From Spodoptera frugiperda (lineage: Eukaryota > Arthropoda > Insecta > Lepidoptera > Noctuidae): 64,000 nt of DNA. A program made the translations under genes and the position numbers. The stretch is from positions 8,715,788 through 8,779,787 of the forward strand of contig NC_064217.1 in assembly GCF_023101765.2 (NCBI RefSeq), written 5' to 3'. A model generated the notes under the pieces. The model worked only from the letters and a program-made list of their open reading frames with translations. It ran no database searches and was not told the origin of the DNA. Positions 36,297-49,066 of the stretch are shown here, piece by piece; position 1 is the first letter of the stretch; every line of letters starts with the position of its first letter.

Positions 36297-36444
36297 TTAA
36301 AGAGATGTGAAAATCATCCAATGACTCCTCTTGCCTTGGGTGAGGCGAGAGGGAGTATCAGACTCGTACTGACTAAAAACCACCATGTTCCTACTCCTGC
36401 TGATCGAGCTGGAGTCTAAGTAACCCTCTAAGCAGTCCGCAGCA
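36297..36444 (-). mobile_element. Family B SINE copy
   Basis: ATCCAATGACTCCTCTTGCC..., ACTGACTAAAAACCACC, GCAGTCCGCAGC. Confidence 0.75.
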
Positions 36445-37062
36445 AAGGGTACTAAAATTCTCTAAGCATTTTTACTTATTATTTTTAATACGAGTATTCC
36501 ATGTTATTTTTTCCTTGCCAAGTTTGTATCAATTTTCCTGGAACATGTATCCAAGTAAACATGTTTGTTGTGTAGCAACTCTAATTTTATTTTATTTGAA
36601 CTTGTGTATCGGTTTTTCTTCTGGCAATATATTGAATGGTAAATAAATGATTGGCAATGTTTGTAAGCAAGTAAGTACGCATCGTGGTAAATAAATATGT
36701 GATCCCTTTACAAAGTGAGGGTTATTTAACTTTGCTTGTTAAGTTAAAGTTCCAAGGAGTTTCGTAATGGTAGAGCAGATTAGCAGATTAGATAGGGGTC
36801 TTCGTTATGATATTTTGAAAGTGCAATTTGTAAGATGAAATGATGGTCGTCGGTAGATGGCAGCTCTCGTTCTATGTTACACTTTAAATACCACAGTTTT
36901 AAGGATCAGCGTCGTCTTAATTATTATGTTATATTTATTTAGTGAATGGAGGTAATGTTTTTCTTGAATCTTTTTGTCTCTCCAATAACAAGGTACTAAA
37001 CATTACTAGCCCATGCTAAGGATATGAGAACGTATTAGCGTGAACCAAAACAAAAGCAGAGA

Positions 37063-37185
37063 GAAGTTGGGCAACGGGCTGCTGATCCACAAATTGTGGT
37101 TCCGCGCCTCCGTGTGATGTGTATGTGAACATGTATATTTGTAATCGCACCTATGACACAGGAAAAAATCTAGTGTGAGCAAGGC
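37063..37185 (+). mobile_element. Family C SINE with head deletion
   Basis: GGGCAACGGGCTGCTGATCC joins directly to CACAAATTGTGGTTCCG, so the B-box segment is deleted; the body ends CTATGACACAGGAAAAAAT. Confidence 0.68.
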
Positions 37186-37507
37186 AAAGAAACAAGAAGC
37201 TATTTAAAATTATCTACTTACAAAATCCTCAAGTAATCAAGTCTGAACCTCGCGAAGTCGAGATTAGTGCAATGTGAGACGACATCGCGTATCGCCATTA
37301 GTGTCGGCCGTGGACCGAACCGCTTTGTATTCATACCCTCTGAATTCATTATCCGCTGTATAATGGCCACACTTTTTGACTAATTGTTTTAATTGCATTG
37401 TGGCAAGTTATCGTGCTGGGTTACTGTTCGGGTATTGTTTTAGTTGTAGCTAATTGTTTATTTGTTGGCAGGGTTATTAAGTTAGAGTTAGACCTAAATA
37501 AATTAAG

Positions 37508-37735
37508 TGTGGTAGAGCCATGCTTCGGCAGGAATGGACCGGCTCGACCGGAGTGATAACACGGCCTTACAGAAAACTGACGTGAAATAACGCTTGCGTT
37601 GTGTAAGTGAGGTTATCGAAGACACAATTAGCCCCTTCCCCATTCTTCCCAATTACCGGTTCCCTAACAACGTTTAAATTCCTAATCCCCATAAGGCCGG
37701 CAACGCACTTGTAACACCTCTGGTATATCGAGTGT
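37508..37735 (-). mobile_element. Family A repeat, 5' part missing
   Basis: The minus strand reads CCAGAGGTGTTACAAGTGCG..., GGTAATTGGGAAGAATGG, and AGCCATGCTTCGGCA on the plus side. The 99-codon minus-strand frame here is largely repeat. Confidence 0.75.
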
Positions 37736-38094
37736 CCTATACTTATCTGTATTAGTTTAGATATAAAACTTAATACTGATAATTTCAGGACTTTTAGCTT
37801 TTCACCGTAGTCAACTTCAATAACTTTCTGTGACAACCTGCAAACTCCATCCCAAACCCCAACCAACCATCATTAAAAGTCAGCTCATGTAAATAGCTTC
37901 CTGGAACAGTTGGCTTTAAAAATAAGATGTTACAACTCGAGTCCGGTAGTCGACAGAACATTTATGCTGAAGGGAAATCGATTAGGAAACCAATCTCATA
38001 GTACACGTGTACTCTGAGAACGATGGGGTGAAGTAATCTTCACACACAGTTATGTGCTTTGGTATTTCTCTGCCGAGGTTAGCACGTGTGCTTT

Positions 38095-38280
38095 TAACCG
38101 ACTTACGAAAAAGGAGGAGGTTCTCAATTCAGTCGGTATGTTTGTATTTACTATGTATAATACATACACCGATTAAGTTGAGGTTTATGAACCGATATAA
38201 GTCATTCTTTTTTTTGTTCGACGCGGATTAGATAATTTGGTCCCGTAAAAGTTGGTGCAGATTAGTTCAGAAGTTCTTTC
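38095..38280 (+). repeat. Dispersed lepidopteran repeat
   Basis: ACCGACTTACGAAAAAGGAG, AGGTTCTCAATTCAGTCGG, TTTATGAACCGATATAAGTC. This phrase set recurs in moth and other insect genomes (recall); its parent element is uncertain. Confidence 0.5.
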
Positions 38281-38940
38281 AATTGGCATTTGGATTCATA
38301 ACCTTGACAAGGATTAAGTAAGGGCGCGTAAGTGAAAAAAGCATGGATGTATGCTGTGCAGTGATGGCTGAGTAGAACACTTTTCTCACAAATCCTTCGG
38401 GCTGTCGTTGAGTCAACTAATGGTAGATACCATTTCGCTAGAGACCCCTTACCTAATTGAGATTGGTCTGTTGAAAATTAGTCACAATTAGTCCTTAATT
38501 ATATTTGCTATGATTTATAATCAAGAAGTTAAAATACTTACCTAATAACTATTTAATCAAACACCTTGAAAACCTCACACAACTTTTACTAACTACAAAA
38601 AAATGATACAACAAATATAAACATAAAATCCTCTTTACAGATGCAAACATAACAATTAAACATTGATATCGAGCTGACAATGAATGACACTGAATCGTCA
38701 CAACACCTCGGTTGGGGATGGGCGGTAATTGCAAAATTTGGCAGTACTCTCCCAGTTCATCTGTTATTGAAAGTCGTTCTGAGTTAATTAACTTCATAGA
38801 ACTATGAAACTTACGAGAAGGCATTGTTGTTTTATGTTATTACAAAGTTAAATTGTACATTTTGAATTATGGCTGTGATGAGTTTGGTTTAAACTTAAAA
38901 CGAGCAGTGAGTTTGTACTAATATACATTTTTTTTAAAGG

Positions 38941-39122
38941 TTGCCTCAGACTATAATTTTCTCCTGTATCGTGGGTGCGTTTACATACATACAAATTCAC
39001 ATACATAGGACACCTAGACCTAAAACATGGACTATACAAAGAGTTGCTCTATGCGGGAATCGAACCCGCTACACGTTGCGTGGCAGCCCGTTGCCCAGCC
39101 ACCGCACTAACCGTGCAGTCAA
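38941..39122 (-). mobile_element. Family C tRNA-headed SINE, full length
   Basis: The minus strand has CGGTTAGTGCGGTGGCTGGG, CAACGTGTAGCGGGTTCGAT, then the body. The B box GGTTCGATTCC is intact. It resembles a tRNA gene but lacks a cloverleaf. Confidence 0.8.
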
Positions 39123-40360
39123 ACATGGTCAATATTTAAGTAACAAAATCATTATGATTGATTAGGGCGTATCATAAAAACAAGCAATAAATTTATTAAT
39201 AGAAAATTGTATCATCATGGTCATAATATCAACCACGAGATGTCCAAAGGATGACTTCCGCATTGGCTGGAAAACTGGGCCTAAAGAGTGACTGAAACGA
39301 GATACAAACTAGGTACATTTATGTACTTTGTCAAAGTTACGCAACCCTTTCGTTTTAGTCTAACTTGCAACCAATTTGTAACCTTTCTTGTCCTATTTTT
39401 CGGCAACATGTCTGACAACGCACCTCAATGATTAATACCCTTCTGCGTCAGCCCTTGTTTCCACTTTCCTATAGGTTTTTAGGCCGAAGGTCGGACAAAT
39501 TAAGCTAGTCTAAGGGGTGTTACGCACTGCCGACTTTTCGATTGCGACTTACATACCTAAGTATAGTTTGAATAGATGTTTATGCATTTGATTTTCTGTC
39601 ACCATTGCAGCTCAATGGTGATACGCAAACAACTAACTTATGTTACTTGCTCGTTTTTCTACATAGAAATCTACACTTTGGAATGAGCAAATAGCTTTAC
39701 TAGAGGACTGACCGACAGACAAAATTATTTTAAATATTTGCTTTGACGTTCAAAAGTACCTTATCGGTCTATTTGAAATAAATAATTTTGGCTTTGACTT
39801 TTACTACCAGTTGCCCCTGACCAATAGAAGCACAGTCGACAGGGGACTACACATTTAACAGAGACTGGACATCATTCTCGAATAAACCTGATCTTTTAAA
39901 CTGTAATCGCCAACTCGCTTGCTAAGCGTCGAAATCATATCAAAACCCTTTTTGTAGAGGAGGCCCGTAGTCCAAGAGAAAATTCTCATGGGATGTTGTT
40001 AATGATAAAATACTGGGTCGCAAGCTACCAGTCGATAGTGCGTACAAGCTCTAACAGGCCCACGTTCTGCGAAGGGTATAATTATAAAGTTCTTGTTTAA
40101 GATGGCCTGTACTTAAGGCCGGTGACAGAGGATCAAAGCTTCAGTAATTAGGCGTTCCTTTTAACTTTCTTGTACGTGACGTCACTTGTAATTCATTGTT
40201 ATCTAACTTTACGAGTATATGTAGATTCTGAAGACTGTTCAGTGTATGTGAATGTTTTAAAAATGACTTTAAAAAGCATTTTGTTACTCTCAACGATATG
40301 AAGCTGTTATTTAATCTATGGTAACAGAAATTGCACCACATTTTTATAAAGTCGATTGGC

Positions 40361-40530
40361 ACCGTGTCTGGGCAACATTACAGGCTGCCGTGCTACGTGT
40401 AGCGGATTCGATTCCCGCACGGAACAGATCTTTGTGTGATCAAACAAATTGTTGTTTCGGAGCATGCGAACTTGTATGTTTGTAAACGCGCCTACGACAC
40501 AGGAGAAAATACTAGTGTAGGGCAACGATT
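40361..40530 (+). mobile_element. Family C tRNA-headed SINE
   Basis: CCGTGTCTGGGCAAC, CTACGTGTAGCGGATTCGAT, CTACGACACAGGAGAAAATA, A-rich end. Confidence 0.76.
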
Positions 40531-41199
40531 TTTTTTAAAAAGAAAAGCAAAATATTTCCTGCATCAAAATTAGAACATCACTATATTATTTTTGTTACAA
40601 TTTAAAATCGTTTAAAAAAGAGAATAGTGGCTTCCTATTTCATTTTCATAGCTCAATGTCTAGTATTTACGAGTATGATCAGTTATGGGTTGCGTAATAG
40701 TGGCTGTCGAGTGCTTTCGAACCCCAATACCGCACGCCACAGGGCTTGTATTGATTGTACTCAATAACAATATAAATAGCATCACCATCCAATGTGCAAA
40801 GCCAAGGTGAGACTTAGTACTTTCAAATTAGGTCGTTGTTTGTTTGTCAAGGTTTTTACTAGAGCTTATTAAAAATATTACTGTTATTTAGGTAATTAAT
40901 GTGAAATTAGTATCTTTGAAGAAAAAGAGTCATGTTCATGTGTCTGCTATAATCTATTGGTGTCTCGTTGGGAGTTGCTCCATTTTGTGTTTTTACGATT
41001 TTTTTCTATTATACGTCTTTACAAAATCAGCCTTTTGATTTCATATAGTTCCTCTTAGAGTCTATCCAACAGTAATATAAAGAATAAAATGTTGAAGAGA
41101 ATTTCTACAAATACATTAAATGTAAAAAGAATCGGATACGCTAACCAATGAATCTGAATGTTCACTGAAGCACTGCAGAAATCTATAAAATTACTCTAA

Positions 41200-41420
41200 T
41201 TCACTTCCCTCGTGGGTGATTGTCTACAATGCATACGCTCGCCCCGCTGCGGTGGCGTGAAAGCCTTGCCGTTGCCATGGTTACGAGACGCTGCAGTGCT
41301 TTCTCTGCCCGCCCTCCACCGCAGTAAGCGCCCAACCCTCGCACAGAGAGGGTGTACGGCACGCTCCCGTATAACTGTCGATGTTTCACTTGTTTTCCGA
41401 ACATAATTGAATATCGAAGT
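41200..41420 (+). promoter_or_regulatory. GC-rich proximal promoter of the plus-strand gene
   Basis: A CpG-rich segment rises out of AT-rich flanks about 200-400 bases before the start codon at 41600. It contains a perfect match to the RFX X-box pattern GTNRCC-N(0-3)-RGYAAC, read on the minus strand as GTAACCATGGCAAC (41284-41271). It also has an inverted repeat CTGCGGTGG...CCACCGCAG. X-boxes mark genes controlled by RFX factors, in animals often ciliary genes; that link is inference. The transcription start probably lies just downstream, around 41340-41420. Confidence 0.42.
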
Positions 41421-41561
41421 CGAGATTTGAATTCAGAAACTTATTTTTATTTTTTTATTTAGTGAGGTTTTATTATGTATCGCCAAGGAGGTTCAACGAA
41501 GGAGTTTTGGATGCAGTTGCAGTGTTTAAGAGTGATGCAGCTGGTGTTGTGTGTGTGAATC

Positions 41562-41603
41562 ATGGATGAATTTTGTATTGTATTTTGGAAGACGGCGATA
41601 TGA
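41562..41603 (+). promoter_or_regulatory. uORF overlapping the start codon at 41600
   Basis: A 13-codon uORF (starting ATGGATGAA, ending GCGATATGA) has its stop at 41601-41603, overlapping the main ATG (41600-41602) as ATGA. The same overlap geometry is seen at the minus-strand gene (7236-7247). It may allow termination-reinitiation. Confidence 0.4.
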
Positions 41604-41650
41604 CGGCCCAGGAGAGAAGCAATATTTTCTCCGATGATGACGAGGACTTG
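41600..41650 (+). CDS. First coding exon of an unidentified plus-strand gene
   Basis: ATG at 41600 opens 17 codons, MTAQERSNIFSDDDEDL, ending exactly at a GTGAGT donor (41651), phase 0. An in-frame TGA lies upstream at 41567-41569, so the ATG is the first in its frame. The acidic SDDDEDL run is typical of flexible N-termini of cytosolic or nuclear proteins but names no family. A GC-rich promoter with an X-box lies 200-400 bases upstream. I could not find the next exon in the 22 kb downstream, so the first intron is either very long or the next exon is too short to see. The gene is unrecognised. The combination of island, start context and donor is the only support. Confidence 0.5.
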
Positions 41651-42252
41651 GTGAGTTTTATTATAGTTATGTAACAGGATATCCTTGAGTTTTGGAACTG
41701 TTCCAAGAATAGCGACTGTTACATAAAGTTTCGAGTGCCTGCATTGCGAGATGAGAGACGCTCAAATAAATAGAAAGTACTCTCGTTGAATTCGAAATGC
41801 ATTTTTATTTTTGTAATTTGCATTTTAATTGGTATGCAGATTAAAGTTGTATGTAAATTTCATGCACAGTCTGTTATTTAAAAAAACTTTTGAAGAGTTA
41901 TTTAAAATTAGTTTTTACAATCATGTATAGTATTTGTAGCATCATGAAAACTTTACTAAAGGTAACAAACATTTAATTTCAAAGTTGGCAGCCTCTTCGT
42001 CATTGATCAAACTACAATCATTGCTACGAGCCAAATGGCATTTAAACGCTCTTCGAACGAGTATATGAAAAACTTAATGTCTTATGCATTTGTTTTTTTA
42101 TTCACTTATTAAGACAAGTTTTAACATATTTAAGTAGGTGATTTGTTAATCCTGTGCTTTGAATTTTTTGATTACCTGGTCGTTTGATTGCCATATCTTT
42201 GGGAATAGTGCAAAGTCATTTAATAAATGTAGACAATTTTTAATTTTAGTTA

Positions 42253-42275
42253 AATGAAAGAAAGAAAGAAAGAAA
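42253..42275 (+). repeat. (GAAA)n microsatellite
   Basis: About five units of GAAA, unremarkable. Confidence 0.7.
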
Positions 42276-42963
42276 TAAATTAATTTACACCGTTGTTAGA
42301 TAAAACGGTGTAAATAAACTGAATTTATTATTGCAGGTAAAACAAGAAAGTAATTAAAAAAATCGTTAACACGGCGCAAAAAGGCCAGTGCTTAACTAGA
42401 CTGCTGTCTTGGGCCCAAGCACGAATGGATTAGTCTATTTTCACATAGCAAATGTTAAGCGTGCGTTTCGATAACGTGCGTTTAAAACTACATGCATACA
42501 TGTCTTTAAAATCGTATATGATATGAATGGTCACAAAATTAAAGTTGTTTGTCGGATATGCAAAATTATCTAAATACGTGGTGTGCCGGAACGTAGATCT
42601 ACGCGAGACGCAATGTATTTTGAATTGTGTCTCTCATACCAGCAGGTTACGCTAGATTCACGATTTTTCTAGGACTCTTATGCTAAATATAACGACAACT
42701 TAAGTAAATTTTATTCTATTCTAGATTACGTAACTCGAACGATACAATCGCATTTCGATTTTATCTACATTTATTCATGAAGTTTAGCAGTCAGTCGTTG
42801 CCTTTTCTTGTCATCGCTGTAGCTTATCGGGGGACCCATGTCAGAGGTTTCTATTTAAGATTCCTGCTCTTTAATCTAGGTGTAAAATAGTATATAGGTA
42901 TGATAAACTTGTTTGACATTGTCATTTTCAACTTTTCTTAGCGGTGATAGAGTAGAAAGTCCA

Positions 42964-43058
42964 TTAATGCATTAACTGCCGAAAGAAAACTGTGGAAGGC
43001 AAATCCGCCGCTAAGCATCGGTCACCAGTATCCGACGTGGCGGTTAACGTGTTAAAGA
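42964..43058. mobile_element. Family E short foldback repeat
   Basis: GCATTAACTGCCGAAAGAAA, GGAAGGCAAATCCGCC, GTGGCGGTTAACGTGTT. Confidence 0.68.
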
Positions 43059-43822
43059 ATGTTTACCCTATTAATATCTATATTGAAACCTGCTCATGAA
43101 CTTCTAGTCCTAATTGAGATTCCAGTTTGAAAATCAGTGTAAAAATGTCAAAACTTTTTGATAAAATAAACCTTTTTGGAATAAACCGTTTAATGTCTGG
43201 ATTAAGTAAGTAACAAAAAGAACTCATTGCTCATTTTAATACCAAGCTCTACTCAGTTAATCCCATCATTATAATCCCGAAACAGACAAAACACGAACAG
43301 TATTAAATCCAAAAATATCATTAATTTAACAAAGTTACGACTGTATAACACATTGAATTTAATGAAATGATTCTGCGTGCCATTAAGTTGGTATAATGGC
43401 AAGTTTAACAGTCTAATCTGACAAAAGCCAGTGAAACAGTAGAAAGCGTTTAAACTTAGTTAAATGTGGCTTCAAATTCAAAGTTGAGATACCTCATTAC
43501 TTTGGTACTCGGAAGTAGGTATTTCGTGTGGGACATAAATCTCTGAGCCACAATGATACGAGGTAATGTGGCCCGCATTGTTAGGCCGGCCCCACCGACC
43601 CGCCATATTTACCTGTTCATAACTCCGACTAGAAACTTTTGTGATAGAAGCACACACGCAACTGCTGTTTATCTCTGTTACGGTCATTAGAAAAGTTGTG
43701 CGACTCTCAAGGTAACTGTGATTAAATCTATTTTTGTTGAGCTGAGTAGAATGGCACAGTTTGTGGGTGGAAGTTCTCGTTGTAAGTCTGTACGTGTGGT
43801 TTGTTATGATTTTTGCTTGAAT

Positions 43823-44105
43823 ATTTTTTATGGTATAAGCCAGTAAACGAGTTGACGGATCACCTGATGGAAAGGATTCCCCGCCGCTCATGGACACCTA
43901 AAATACCAGGGGCGTTACAAGTGCGTTGCCAGCTTTTTGGGGGTTAGGAATTTAAGGGTTCTTAGGGAATCGGGGATTGGGAAAGGGGGTAATTGGGCCT
44001 CCGGTAACCTCACTCACACCACCGTCGGTTTTCTGTGAGGCCGTGGTTTCACTCCGGTCGAGCTGGCCAATTCGTGCCGAAGGACGGCTCTCCCACGCTT
44101 GTTAC
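43823..44105 (+). mobile_element. Family A repeat, full length
   Basis: ATAAGCCAGTAAACGAGTTG through GGGCCTCCGGTAACCTCACT to GGACGGCTCTCCCACGCTT. With 45787-46093 this defines the longest form of the family, about 285-305 bp. Confidence 0.8.
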
Positions 44106-44962
44106 TACATTTATAAATATACAGAATTAATTTCTAGTTCTGAATTAAATTCTAATTTACTTGCCCTATTCCTAATACGGACTCTAATGTGGGTTATTAT
44201 AATATAACATTGCTGACTAAAATAACATTTTGCTCTACCTCTCTGGGAGCGAAAACAGGTGTAGCATAACGTATCATATTAAAGCAGATAGCACCTAAAA
44301 TAGACACGTGAATCTTTTAAAGGTTTCGTTATATAAATACATTTTCTTTTTCGGGTTAGCAGAAGGTAGCAGGTAACAGGTAACCATAATTTCACATAAA
44401 AATGATATACAGGACCGCCGGTATACTTAAAAGGGTGTCCAAAATTTATGCGATCCCCAAAAACATGGGATCTTTCGAGAAAACATGACGAGGTAGCGAA
44501 AGTATGAATGAACAATCTAAGTTTTTATACCCGCGTCTACAAGTTAAATGAAAGAGCGAGACAAGTTTTCATCGTTCAGAATTACTTCCCCAGAGCACTC
44601 GAAAACAAAACGTGCTTAGAATAAATAAACACCATCCTTCTTTATTGTTATTCTAAACATTTACAATATTCATATTTCTAGATTTGTTTGCCGAAGCCAC
44701 AATTCCGCGACGACGTTTACATTAGGGCGCGTTTAGATTGAGTGTCACCTTGTTACTTAGAGTACGGTTGTATAAATGGTTCAGAACATTAAGAACATTT
44801 GGTTCGTTATTATGAATTCATTATTACCTATTGAATTGAAATTCTATTTAATATTGAACAATTTATTGTTATTTATTCAATAAAATCACAGAGTTTACTA
44901 TTTTTAATAACTATCGTGGGTATGTCCCGTAAATTGACTAAGAATCATGGTTTACTCGCGTG

Positions 44963-45072
44963 CATTAATAGAGAAAAGCTCTACTAGTTTCGAGTCACAG
45001 AGGAACTCTTCAGACGCGCCGACGTAGCGTAATCTAGTAGTCAGTAGACTGTTTAGCTGTTCTCCATTAATG
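44963..45072. mobile_element. Family K 110-bp MITE
   Basis: Inverted ends CATTAATAGAGAA and TTCTCCATTAATG; inside, AAGCTCTACTAGTTTCGAGT. Confidence 0.6.
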
Positions 45073-45786
45073 TATGATGTATATGAAGAAACTGTGATTC
45101 TTAGTTAAGTTTACATTATTCTGAAATCAAACTCTAAATCTGTGTGTTAGGCTCAGTTAGGCTAACTTTCGTTTCTTGTCGCGGTTCTCAGTATATTAAT
45201 AAAACCCTTAAGTTTTACATTTATAATAACTTAGTTAAGTAAGGTTAGGTATTTGTACTTACTTGAACACAAGTATAATCCCTATTCTACAGATACTAAC
45301 TCAACCAATGTAAATGCGTCTCTATTTAAGTACTTCAGAGGTACATAGATACAGGATGTTCTAAAGCGGTTACCACGACAACGGGTGTTCACTCGCTGAA
45401 TAACACTGAAGATTTGTTTGAAAATGGATTCAGGACTTGGAGATAAATAGACAAAGGCACTGGATTCGACTCGGGAATATAACGTGATAAGAATAACGAC
45501 ATTTTATCCCGAAATAAGGACAAATGAACTGTCAACAGAGGCCGCCGGTGTAAAGTTTTGGGCAAATTGAACTTGATTTAGGTCGGTTTCCTGGAAAAGT
45601 TGTGCGTTGAAATATCTCTCGCGTGACCAAAGTTGTTTGGTAACCGATATATTGCAAAAGTATGGGTATTCTTGTTTATTCTTTTTACATATGACATACA
45701 TTGTTTTAGTTCCGTTTGGTATTGATAGGTAAAGTATTGCTATACAGGTAGCCCTTATACGATATTACTTCACACTAAGGCAACAT

Positions 45787-46093
45787 TTTTTATGGTATAA
45801 GCTGGTAAACGACGTATTAGCTGATAGTAAGCGATCGTCGCTGACCATGGACCCTCGAAACACCAGAGGCGTTACAAGTGTAGGAAAGCTTTTTGGGGTT
45901 AGAAATTTAAGGGTTGTTAAGGAATCGGGATTGGGAAAATTGAGAAGGGGAGGGGGGTAATTGGGTCGTCAGTAAACTTACTTACACAACGAAAGCGTTG
46001 CTTCACGTTGGTTTTCTGTGAGGTCGTGGCCGTCTGTGACTCCAGTTGAGCCAGCTTATTACGTGCCGAAGCATGGCTTTCCCACATTTAAAC
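45787..46093 (+). mobile_element. Family A repeat, full length
   Basis: ATAAGCTGGTAAACGACGTA..., GAGGCGTTACAAGTG, GGTTTTCTGTGAGGTCGTGG, ending GAAGCATGGCTTTCCCACA. Confidence 0.8.
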
Positions 46094-46574
46094 GCATAAT
46101 TAATTTATCAATGCACTTGCATTTTCAACAAATACATTGTGCAAATGGACCAGCCTTAAGTCTTTTATCCTGTGACACTAACTTCCCCAAGCTTAGATCT
46201 AATTTTCAGCTTGACATAAATCACAAGACCATCAAAAATCCCTTCAAGCCAAAATCGATTTTACGTACACTGATGTTTTGCTATCAGTTCCCGGTATTTA
46301 GCGTTTCAGTGCAGCTCTAATCGAAACCGTTAAGCAATTACTGAGACCGCTTTCAGTGACGTCGAGAATATTCTGGAAAATGGCTTAAAACCGACCTTTA
46401 TGTCAGGCCATGTCATTTATCTTGTTATTTGTGCGTTATGTAGGTGTAATCAATATTGTGATGTGCTGTATTGGTATAATGATCGAGAAAGCTGGATCGA
46501 AGCTAAAATGTTACTTTATTTTTCCATATTAAATTTTTCAGTACAAATCAGTGCGGAGTCGGAGTGCGGAGTTT

Positions 46575-46770
46575 TTTTTTTGATATATTAGCTTCTGTCA
46601 GCTGTTTCGCCCGCGTTCCCGTAGGATCAAAATATCATATCACTAAAGTTAGTGCATACCTTGTCTATGTACCATGAAAATCCGTTGATTTTGATGAAAT
46701 TTGGCATGACACTACTGAACGCAGTAGCGTCAGCGTGATTTACGGCAAAACATCCAAGCAAACAAGGTTT
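46575..46770 (-). repeat. Family N dispersed repeat
   Basis: The minus strand carries AAATCACGCTGACGCTACTG, GCCAAATTTCATCAAAATC on the plus complement, and a CGGGCGAAACAGCTG end. Confidence 0.5.
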
Positions 46771-48237
46771 AATATTTATAATATTAGTGTGATTTGTGTC
46801 TTTGTATGCTGTAGTCGCATTACTGCCTACTACGAGACTTAAAAATGAGAAATCTTCCAACTATCAGGTCGAACCTTGTTTTTACTGGCATCGTAACTCC
46901 TTTCTTCTACATTTTCATTATTTTATATTATTTATCCACTTTCTTATATTCTACTTTTATTATTTCATTACAAACGTGTACCTACAATGTATACACATGT
47001 TTTCTTTTAAGTGAACGTAAGGCATCTTTTATAACAATATATTAAAAGAAAAAGCAAACAAAGTGCTTCCGTTGTGTGTCGTGACTTTCCTCTGAAGGTT
47101 ACATAGAAAGGAATTGGGTTAAGTTCAAAGTTATTGGGTGAAACCTTTAGTGAGTTGTCAATAGTGCTTTGGTAATAACTCGTACTTTGATAAAGGTTCA
47201 CTTTGCTGATGTAAAGGTTTTGTTACGAAATAGGGGTATATTTACATTATTCTGTATATCTAACTTCTTGTATCAATTGTTGTACAAATACTAAATTAAA
47301 TCGAGTAATTTCATAGTAACGTTTATGTACGTTTCCGTCATTATTTATTAAAACTGTGTATGATTGCGTGAAGTTGAAAATGTGACTACGAAATAAATGC
47401 TCGCCGTAGTCTCGTAGCACTTTTCGTAGCAGCGTAGCAACGTTAAAATCTCGTTAAGGTAAAAATGTACGTTTATGTACACTTTACGGTACATTTTAAA
47501 ATATTTTTAAATAAGCAATATTTTACCTTTTACTGAAACTACTTTAAAGCACATACGTCCTCTGCTGAAAAAATATTCGAACGTTCGTTTTTTGTGTATT
47601 TGCGTTTGATCGATGTATTTTTTCAGTTGAACCTTTTTACAAATTCAGGATGGCACCTGTCCGGAATGAATTATCCGTACTGTGTGCTACCAAAACAGTT
47701 TTATTTCACGCTCGTAACAGTGGCAAAGAAAATTAATGTATTCAGATAGAAAATTTGAATTTCAATCGAATGAAATAAATAAGAATAAATTGACAACAGG
47801 ACTTGGAAGTTGTAACGAGTCTGTCGCGGTGACGGACGAACGTCAAATCAATTAATTTGAATATATTAGTGACATTTTCTCTACAGAATTGGAATATTGA
47901 TCGTTAGCGTGATTACTGAGTCCGGGTCTGTAATTTGACAGTTCATGAGTTGTATGACAATAAGGTCATTAGTAAATCTTAATGTTGAATTCTCCTTATT
48001 TATTCAATACCATTATATAAAAAATACATGTAAGTATACAAAGTATAAACTGAATAAAAACTCACATCAAGTCCTGCAATAAACATAAAAAAGAAAATCT
48101 CTTTAATTTAAAACAGGAAAAGTAATTTAATTGTTTAAAAATAAATAGCTTACGAGAGTGTGACGTCGAATTCCGATAACCGACAACCCACACACTATCA
48201 CTTTCGACATATTAATTTGTATACACGGCTGCACCTA

Positions 48238-49066
48238 AAGCTATACATAACCAGTTTACCATGGTCTCGCTTTGTATGATTATTCCATACATTCAACAGT
48301 CAATTTATACTGGTAGTGCTAACATATGTAGGTATTATATTCCCGGCTCCATGTATCTACAATGTATTCACAATTTGGCTCTCAATAGCCTATTATGTTA
48401 CATGCAAATTTTCCCCTTATTAGTATTGTGTGCAGTGAAGATAAGGTTTAATATTGTTTGGATAGGATAAGTGGTTGATGCAATTAATGTGGGTTGAAAT
48501 ATGTTAATTGAGTTTTTGTTTGTTATTATGTTTAAGAGGTATATTGAATTTTTGAGGAATGCTAACTCAGAGGAGCATTGAAGTGTACATTTCTGTAGAG
48601 GTAATTAGTTTCCATAATTTATTAATGTTATAAAATTTAACGAAATAGTGTTGATTCTATAGCAAACACCAGCCATAATTCTTTTTTAATTGTATAAGCC
48701 GGTAAACGGACACACTGATCACCTGACGGAAAACAATCGCAGTCGCCTATTGATACCGGAAACAAAGCATGTTTCTCCCTCACTTAGCATAAACTCCATA
48801 AAGGAATATAATATATATTAAAACCATACATAAAACCATACATAAAGAGCAAAACTATTCCTGAAGTGTCACCTTCAAACATATGATTTACACCTGTGGC
48901 GACCTGCTCGTGTGACATGAAGGCTTGCCTTGAAGAAAACTCGAAGGTTAGCACTGGTTAGTGGTTGGTATAGAGAGTTTCACATGCAGCTATACAAAAC
49001 CAGTTTATAATGAACTCGCTTTATAAGACCTTTCCGCATATTCAAAGGTCAATTTATACTGGTGTT
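48238..49066 (+). repeat. Two diverged copies of an 80-bp repeat
   Basis: GCTATACATAACCAGTTTAC... to GTCAATTTATACTGGT at 48238-48313, and a diverged copy at 48989-49066. Each has short inverted ends ACCAGTTTA/TATACTGGT, suggesting a small MITE. Confidence 0.5.
48681..48765 (+). mobile_element. Family A repeat, truncated
   Basis: GTATAAGCCGGTAAACGGAC, CACCTGACGGAAAACAATCG, then homology is lost. Confidence 0.7.

Noticed and set aside
38941..39122. Possible tRNA gene because of an intact GGTTCGAATCCCGC-like B box
   Set aside because: Other copies of the same sequence occur in the window with the same non-tRNA body; it is a SINE head without a cloverleaf.
43478..43897. 139-codon minus-strand frame
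   Set aside because: Begins in a family A repeat; no recognisable domain, and composition looks non-coding.
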